From the NCBI RefSeq assembly GCF_900091625.1, contig NZ_FMIC01000002.1:4774001-4838000 (forward strand): 64,000 nucleotides of DNA, written 5' to 3'. The DNA comes from Micromonospora peucetia (GTDB lineage Bacteria > Actinomycetota > Actinomycetes > Mycobacteriales > Micromonosporaceae). Position 1 is the first letter of the stretch. Each line of letters starts with the position of its first letter. Below are positions 59,522 through 64,000 of this stretch, piece by piece. The notes under the pieces are model-generated. The model ran no database searches. It was not told where the DNA came from and saw only the letters and a program-made list of their open reading frames with translations. Both the position numbers and the translations under genes were made by a program.

Positions 59522-59542
59522 GCCGGGCGGCCCCGGTGGCTG

Positions 59543-59563
59543 GCGATATCGACGAAATATAGC
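59543..59563 (+). promoter_or_regulatory. Possible internal promoter before the dioxygenase gene
   Basis: The gap between the MFS gene and the dioxygenase gene has an AT-richer stretch, GCGATATCGACGAAATATAGC. It shares ATATAGC with the promoter box at 21235-21241 and so may carry a -10 (TATAGC, 59558-59563). Evidence is weak. Confidence 0.3.
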
Positions 59564-59618
59564 GACATGGCAGAGCCTGGGAGAGATCGTGGAGCCTGGG
59601 ACGGTGAGGAGCGCTGGA

Positions 59619-60554
59619 ATGAACGAGCACGCGAGCTGGAAGCCGTTGGAGATCACCCCGGAGAGCGCGGGCTGTGCGCCGAGCGCCGACGGCCTGGTCG
59701 GCCACCTGCGCGAGTTGAACCTGGCGGAGGTGCTCACCGCGGAGAAGGCGCTCGTCTTCCGTGGCTTCGGCGTCCGGCCGGAGACCCTGGACCCGGTGAT
59801 GGACCTGCTGCTGCCGAGGCGACTGGCCTATGTGCACGGCAACTCGCCCCGCACCAAGGTGGGGCGCAACGTCTACACCTCCACCGAGTACCCGGCTCGG
59901 TACACCATCTCCATGCACAACGAGCTGTCGTACGCCGCGCAGTGGCCGGCCCGGCTGCTCTTCTTCTGCCAGATCGCCGCCGAGACGGGCGGCGCCACCC
60001 CGGTCGTCGACGCCGAGTTGTGGCTCAACTCGCTGGACCCGCAGCTGCGCGCCGACTTCGCCGGTGGACTGCGTTACCAGCAGAACCTGCATGACGGCAT
60101 GGGGCTGGGCAAGAGCTGGCGGGACACCTTCGAGACCGACAGCCGCGACGAGGTCGAGGAGTTCCTCGCCGGCGCCGGTGCCACCTGGGAGTGGACCGCC
60201 GACGGGCTGCGCGTGATCCAGCTCCGCCCGGCCACCCTGCGGCACCCGGTCACCGGGGTCGAGGTGTGGTTCAACCAGGCGGACCAGTGGCACCCGGCCG
60301 GCCTGGACGACGACATCGCCCGGGTGATGACGCAGGTGATGGGCCCGGACGAGCTTCCCCAGTCGGTGACCTTCGCCGACGGCTCACCGATCCCCGACGA
60401 GTACGTCACCCAGATCCGCGACCGTGGTCTGGAGGCCGCGGTCGACGTCGACTGGCGGGTCGGCGACCTGCTGCTGATCGACAACGTGCTCACCGCGCAC
60501 GGCCGGCGCCCGTACACGGGTGACCGTCGGGTGCTGGTGGCGATGTCGGACTGA
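59619..60554 (+). CDS. TauD/TfdA-family Fe(II)/2-oxoglutarate dioxygenase (SyrP-like)
   Basis: The product is 311 aa. The ATG at 59619 has GGAG 8 nt upstream. The iron-binding HxE pair is in SMHNELSYAA (near residue 99) and the distal His in LTAHGRRPYTGDRR; the Arg residues after it should bind 2-oxoglutarate. The WFNQADQWHP region matches the SyrP/clavaminate-synthase-like group, whose members hydroxylate amino acids free or on carrier proteins, for example Asp by SyrP. With three Asn-like A domains in NRPS2, beta-hydroxylation of an Asn or Asp residue is the leading guess. Hydroxylation of a Dap-derived residue is also possible. Confidence 0.87.
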   Translation: MNEHASWKPLEITPESAGCAPSADGLVGHLRELNLAEVLTAEKALVFRGFGVRPETLDPVMDLLLPRRLAYVHGNSPRTKVGRNVYTSTEYPARYTISMHNELSYAAQWPARLLFFCQIAAETGGATPVVDAELWLNSLDPQLRADFAGGLRYQQNLHDGMGLGKSWRDTFETDSRDEVEEFLAGAGATWEWTADGLRVIQLRPATLRHPVTGVEVWFNQADQWHPAGLDDDIARVMTQVMGPDELPQSVTFADGSPIPDEYVTQIRDRGLEAAVDVDWRVGDLLLIDNVLTAHGRRPYTGDRRVLVAMSD

Positions 60555-60581
60555 CGGGCGGGGCCGAGAGAGGTGACCCAG

Positions 60582-61376
60582 ATGTCCCTGCTCCGCCGCC
60601 CGGTCGGCGGCGATCCGTGGCTGCGGGTGTTCCGGGGCGGCGGTGACGCCGGGGTGCGGTTGGTGTGTGTGCCGCACGCCGGCGGGGCGGCCGGCTTCTT
60701 CCAGTCGTGGGCGGCCCGGCTGCCGGACTCCGTCGACCTGCTCGCCGTCCGCTACCCCGGCCGGCAGGACCGGCTCTCCGAGCCGTGCGTCGAGCGGATG
60801 GACCCACTCGCCGACCGGATCACCGAATCGCTCACCCCGTACCTGGACCGCCCGCTCGCGCTGTTCGGGCACAGCATGGGCGCGTCGGTCGCCTACGAGG
60901 TGGCCATCCGGCTCGAGGAGCGGTTCGGGATCGTGCCGACCGTCCTGTTCGTCTCGGGGCACGGCGCACCACACGTCACGCGCATCGACCAGGATCCGGA
61001 CGACTTCGACGACGAGGAGTTCCTCGCCCGGATCGCCGCGCTCGGCGAGGTGGACGCGGCGGTCTTCCGCTCGGCGAAGCTGCGGGAACTGGTGGTGCCG
61101 GCGCTCCGCGCGGACCTGCGGCTGATCCACGGCTACCTGCCGCGCGCGCCGCGAAAGGTGTCCGCGCCGATCGCGGCGTACCTCGGCACCGGGGACCCGG
61201 CCTGCGACCGGGAGTCGGTCTCCGCCTGGGCGGAGCTGACCACCGGCGGCTTCCGGCTGCGGGCGTTTCCCGGTGACCACTTCTACCTGGTGCCGGCGCA
61301 GGCGGACCTGCTCGCGGATCTGACCGCGCAGCTCGGCGGCCTGCTGACCGCACCACGGGCGGCGGCGCCTTGGTGA
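60582..61376 (+). CDS. Type II thioesterase
   Basis: The product is 264 aa from the ATG at 60582, with GAGAGG about 9 nt upstream; the GTG at 60573 is too close to that site. It has the N-terminal VCVPHAGGAAGFFQSW oxyanion region, the nucleophile motif GHSMGA (near residue 98) and the C-terminal GDHFYL with the catalytic His. Enzymes of this kind remove wrongly loaded groups from carrier domains. Since NRPS2 lacks a classical thioesterase, a role in release cannot be excluded. Confidence 0.92.
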   Translation: MSLLRRPVGGDPWLRVFRGGGDAGVRLVCVPHAGGAAGFFQSWAARLPDSVDLLAVRYPGRQDRLSEPCVERMDPLADRITESLTPYLDRPLALFGHSMGASVAYEVAIRLEERFGIVPTVLFVSGHGAPHVTRIDQDPDDFDDEEFLARIAALGEVDAAVFRSAKLRELVVPALRADLRLIHGYLPRAPRKVSAPIAAYLGTGDPACDRESVSAWAELTTGGFRLRAFPGDHFYLVPAQADLLADLTAQLGGLLTAPRAAAPW

Positions 61377-61429
61377 CCGCCCGCCTGACCTGACCGGCAC
61401 CACCGTAGTCGCACCATGGAGGGCACACC

Positions 61430-62608
61430 GTGACCGAACTGGACGTCGAGGCGACGCCGTCGCCGCTCGTTGACCTGGACCAGGATCGCTACGCGCGGTT
61501 CCGGATCTCCTTCGAGGCGGTGACAAACTTCGGCCGCCAGCTGCTGGCAGCCCGGTTGGCGGCGATGGACGTCCTGCCCGCTCACGGCGCCACAGCCGGC
61601 CGGGGTGAGATCCTGGCCCGGCTCGCGGTGGCTCCCGAATACCAGCGGCTCGGCGACGCCCTGCTCGACATCCTGGAGCGCGCCGACCTCCTGCGCCGGC
61701 ACGGCGACCGGCTCGCCGTGACGGACCGGGTCGCCGAGGTGGCCGGGCTCGCCGAGGACGATGCGGTCGACGCGGCGGCGACGGCGCTGCGGCGGGAGCA
61801 TCCGGAGGCGGCCGGGTACGTGCCGCTGCTGGTCGCCTGCCAGACGCAGCTGGTCGAGGTGGTCCGGGGCGAGCGGCCGGCGAACGAGGTGCTCTTCCCG
61901 GGCGGCTCGGCGGACCTGGTCTCCGCGATCTACCAGGACAACATCCAACTGGACTTCTACAACCGGCTCTGCGCGGCGCGGGTGCACGAACACGTGGGGC
62001 AGTTCCTCCGGCGCTACCCCCGCTCCTACGCCCAGGTCCTGGAGGTGGGGGCGGGGACCGGTGGCACCACCGGCCCGGTGCTGGACGCACTGGCTGACCG
62101 GGCCGAGCGGTTGCGCTACTTCTACACCGACGTGGGCCCGGCGTTCCTGCGGCTGGGGCGGAGGAGCCTCGGCGCCACCCGGCCCTACCTGGACTTCGCC
62201 CGGTACAACGTGGAGAGCGCGCCCGAGGAGCAGGGCTTCGAACCCGGCTCCATGGAGGTCGTCCTGGCCAGCAACGTCCTGCACGCCACCCTGCGGATCT
62301 CCACCGCGCTGCGGCACTGCCACTCGCTGCTCAAGCCGGGCGGCATCCTGGTGGTCAACGAGATGACCAGCCGCCTCGACTACAACACGTCGACCTTCGG
62401 GCTGGCCGAGGGCTGGTGGCGGCACGCCGACGACGAGCCGCGCGTCGAGTCGTCCCCACTGCTGGACGTGGCCGGCTGGCAGGCCGCCCTGCGCGAGGCG
62501 GGCTTCGTCGACGTGCGGGCGCACGGTGTGCCGGGACTGGACGACGGCGAGCAGGTGCAGACCGTGTTCGTGGCGACGGCCACCGGCCAGGCGGGGCCGC
62601 CCCGCTGA
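61430..62608 (+). CDS. SAM-dependent methyltransferase related to PKS/NRPS methyltransferase domains
   Basis: The product is 392 aa from a GTG with AGGG upstream. The SAM motif I is LEVGAGTGGTT (near residue 206), followed by YTDVGPAFL, VLASNVLHAT and the post-motif FGLAEGWW, which resembles C-methyltransferase domains of reducing polyketide synthases. The N-terminal ~180 residues look like the usual helical cap of such domains. It stands free and is the last gene of the plus-strand run. It may methylate the acyl starter, consistent with a C-methyltransferase type, or a residue of the peptide. Confidence 0.82.
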   Translation: MTELDVEATPSPLVDLDQDRYARFRISFEAVTNFGRQLLAARLAAMDVLPAHGATAGRGEILARLAVAPEYQRLGDALLDILERADLLRRHGDRLAVTDRVAEVAGLAEDDAVDAAATALRREHPEAAGYVPLLVACQTQLVEVVRGERPANEVLFPGGSADLVSAIYQDNIQLDFYNRLCAARVHEHVGQFLRRYPRSYAQVLEVGAGTGGTTGPVLDALADRAERLRYFYTDVGPAFLRLGRRSLGATRPYLDFARYNVESAPEEQGFEPGSMEVVLASNVLHATLRISTALRHCHSLLKPGGILVVNEMTSRLDYNTSTFGLAEGWWRHADDEPRVESSPLLDVAGWQAALREAGFVDVRAHGVPGLDDGEQVQTVFVATATGQAGPPR

Positions 62609-62723
62609 CGTTCCGACCGCTTCGCACGCCCCGGACCCGGGCCGCGTCCGTCGCGCCGTGACCGCTGGTCGGCGTACGGTCGGGGCCCCGGGCCGGGGCG
62701 CGCGCAACCCCTGCCCAGGGACC

Positions 62724-62743
62724 TACCGGTACGGGAACCGGTA
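62724..62743. repeat. Perfect 20-bp dyad TACCGGT-N6-ACCGGTA
   Basis: This dyad has 7-bp arms and a 6-bp spacer, 115 bp after the methyltransferase stop. It could be an operator or a weak terminator. Confidence 0.45.
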
Positions 62744-62789
62744 AGTCGTTGCCAGCACCCCTAACTTACTCGGCAAGATCTTTCGCTCG

Positions 62790-62809
62790 TTGATATTTAG
62801 TGATATCAA
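62790..62809. promoter_or_regulatory. Perfect 20-bp dyad TTGATAT-N6-ATATCAA before the SGNH hydrolase
   Basis: This is an AT-rich inverted repeat with 7-bp arms and a 6-bp spacer, 35 bp before the GTG at 62845, in the position expected for promoter or operator sequences. Confidence 0.5.
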
Positions 62810-62844
62810 TCTCGCACTCGATTCCCCAACCCCCGGAGTGCGAC

Positions 62845-63648
62845 GTGCGGAAGACCCGTCTCGTTTCCCTCGCCCTGAGCCTGGCCACGGCTCTCGGCGT
62901 CAGCCTCACCCTGGCCGCGCCCGCCCAGGCCGCGCCCGCCGACCGCTACGTGGCGCTCGGCGACTCGTACGCCTCGGGCGTGGGTGCTGGCAGCTACACC
63001 AGCGAGAGCGGCTCCTGCCAGCGCAGCACCAACGCCTACCCGGCGCTGTACGCCGCCGCCGTCAAGCCCGCGTCGTACCGTTCGGTCGCCTGCTCCGGCG
63101 CCACCACCACCAGCCTGATCAACACGCAGCTCTCGGCGCTCAGCTCCACCACCACCCTGGTCAGCGTCACGGTCGGCGGCAACGACGTCGGCTTCTCCAG
63201 CATCCTGAGCACCTGCGTGCTCCAGGGCACCACCCAGTGTGTCGCCGCCGTGCAGGCCGCCCAGGACAAGGCCCGCGCCCAGCTTCCCGGCCTGCTGCGC
63301 AACGTCTACAACGGAATCAAGACCCGGTCGCCCAACGCCCGCGTCGTGGTGGTCGGTTACCCCGTCTTCTACCAGCTCGGCACCGTCTGCGTCGGGCTGA
63401 GCGCCACCTCGCGCGCGAAGATCAACGAGGGCATCAACCTGATCGACAACCTCACCCGCACCGCCGCCGTCTCCGCCGGCTTCACCTTCGCCGACGTGCG
63501 TTCCTCCTTCGTCGGGCACCAGCTGTGCAGCTACGGCGAGAAGTGGATGCACGCCCTCAACTTCGCCACCCTCGGCGTCTCCTACCACCCCACCGCGGCC
63601 GGCCAGGTCGGCGGCTACCTCCCGGTCTTCCGCGCCGCCGCGGACTGA
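62845..63648 (+). CDS. Secreted SGNH/GDSL hydrolase (lipase or esterase)
   Basis: The product is 267 aa from the GTG at 62845, with GGAG 6 nt upstream; the frame is open from 62800. The signal peptide has RKTR, a hydrophobic core and an APAQAAPA cleavage region. SGNH blocks are GDSYASGVG with the nucleophile Ser, VACSGATT, VGGNDVGFS and SYHPTAAGQ with the catalytic His. Paired Cys residues suit an extracellular enzyme like the Streptomyces lipases of this family. It has its own control region and seems unrelated to the NRPS cluster. Confidence 0.93.
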   Translation: MRKTRLVSLALSLATALGVSLTLAAPAQAAPADRYVALGDSYASGVGAGSYTSESGSCQRSTNAYPALYAAAVKPASYRSVACSGATTTSLINTQLSALSSTTTLVSVTVGGNDVGFSSILSTCVLQGTTQCVAAVQAAQDKARAQLPGLLRNVYNGIKTRSPNARVVVVGYPVFYQLGTVCVGLSATSRAKINEGINLIDNLTRTAAVSAGFTFADVRSSFVGHQLCSYGEKWMHALNFATLGVSYHPTAAGQVGGYLPVFRAAAD

Positions 63649-63712
63649 CCGGCGCGCTCCGCGTCCGGGTGGACCTCGCCCCGCCCCTCGGGCCGGGACC
63701 GCCCGGGCGAAA

Positions 63713-63754
63713 GGACGGGGCGCGGTTCGCCCGCCCGGCGTCCGCGCCCCGTCC
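63713..63754. terminator. Bidirectional terminator between convergent genes
   Basis: GGACGGGGCGCGG (63713-63725), a 16-nt loop and the exact complement (63742-63754) give a perfect 13-bp stem between the SGNH hydrolase (+) and the partial gene (-). Confidence 0.75.
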
Positions 63755-63831
63755 GATCGTCTGGCACCCTGGTCGACCGAGATGCCGGACGATCGGCCGC
63801 CCCGCCGGACGACAGCGCCGGGACGGCCCGG

Positions 63832-64000
63832 TCAGCAGCGGCTGATCGTGGAGTTGCTCAGGCCGACGTTGCTGATGGTCAGGTTGTCCGCGCAGGGGTT
63901 CTCCACGATCCGGCTGTTCACCAGGGTGAAGTTGCGCAGGGTGATGTCCCGGTTGCCGGGGAACTCGGTGCGCTCGGCCAGCCGCACCTCACCGCCGCGG
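63832..64000 (-). CDS. 3' end of a beta-helix-like protein gene, cut by the window edge
   Basis: The frame from the window end to the TGA at 63832-63834 codes for about 55 residues and is open throughout. It contains ITLRNFTLVNSRIVENPC and ISNVGLSNSTISRC. These Asn/Ser-rich short repeats with strand-turn periodicity and two Cys are typical of right-handed parallel beta-helix proteins such as pectate-lyase-like enzymes. The function is unknown because only the C-terminus is present. A terminator lies just past the stop, which supports the reading. Confidence 0.65.
   Translation of the reverse strand, partial: RGGEVRLAERTEFPGNRDITLRNFTLVNSRIVENPCADNLTISNVGLSNSTISRC

Noticed and set aside
1..64000. 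tRNA genes, CRISPR arrays, transposases or attachment sites
   Set aside because: I saw no cloverleaf-like sequence, regular spaced repeats or transposase motifs. The long repeats found are within NRPS modules.

Overview
The window is high-GC DNA with GTG, TTG and ATG starts, tightly overlapping stop/start codons and leaderless-looking promoters. It comes from an actinomycete, most likely Micromonosporaceae: the MerR-type gene resembles TioE, known from a Micromonospora cluster. Both ends cut through genes. The host assignment is an inference.

Bases 1-10,500 are mostly ordinary genes. They are a 5'-truncated secreted S8 peptidase, a small membrane protein, an exported M23-like protein with three peptidoglycan-binding-type repeats, an erythromycin-esterase-family protein divergent from a TioE-like MerR regulator, a large-subunit catalase and a serine hydrolase. 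Very stable perfect hairpins lie at 3243-3280 and 6935-6979.

Bases 10,502-18,581 (all minus strand) form a compact block that looks like a class II lanthipeptide locus. It holds a LanM synthetase, a small TTG-start gene with a near-ideal Shine-Dalgarno sequence whose product ends in a Thr-Thr-Cys-Cys tail (candidate precursor), a large LuxR-family ATPase regulator and a SagB-type flavin oxidoreductase.

Bases 18,835-62,608 form a nonribosomal lipopeptide cluster of about 44 kb. It opens with a SARP regulator. An acyl-starter set follows: two hot-dog proteins that look like two halves of one dehydratase, a ketoreductase, an SDR on the opposite strand, a KAS III, an ACP and a free-standing condensation domain. 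SbnA and SbnB then supply L-2,3-diaminopropionate (Dap), followed by an MbtH protein and two NRPSs. The first NRPS (1670 aa) is A-T-C-A-T. The second (7773 aa) has seven C-A-T modules and ends in a beta-lactamase/penicillin-binding-protein-like domain where a thioesterase would normally be. Downstream are an OTC-like carbamoyltransferase with an altered ornithine-binding motif, an MFS exporter, a TauD/SyrP-type dioxygenase, a type II thioesterase and a methyltransferase. Together they predict an N-acylated nonapeptide containing Dap and perhaps ureido-Dap, Asn-type residues (possibly beta-hydroxylated) and a Thr-type residue.

The last 1.2 kb holds a secreted SGNH hydrolase, a perfect 13-bp stem terminator and the 3' end of a minus-strand gene. 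I saw no tRNA, rRNA, CRISPR array or insertion sequence.
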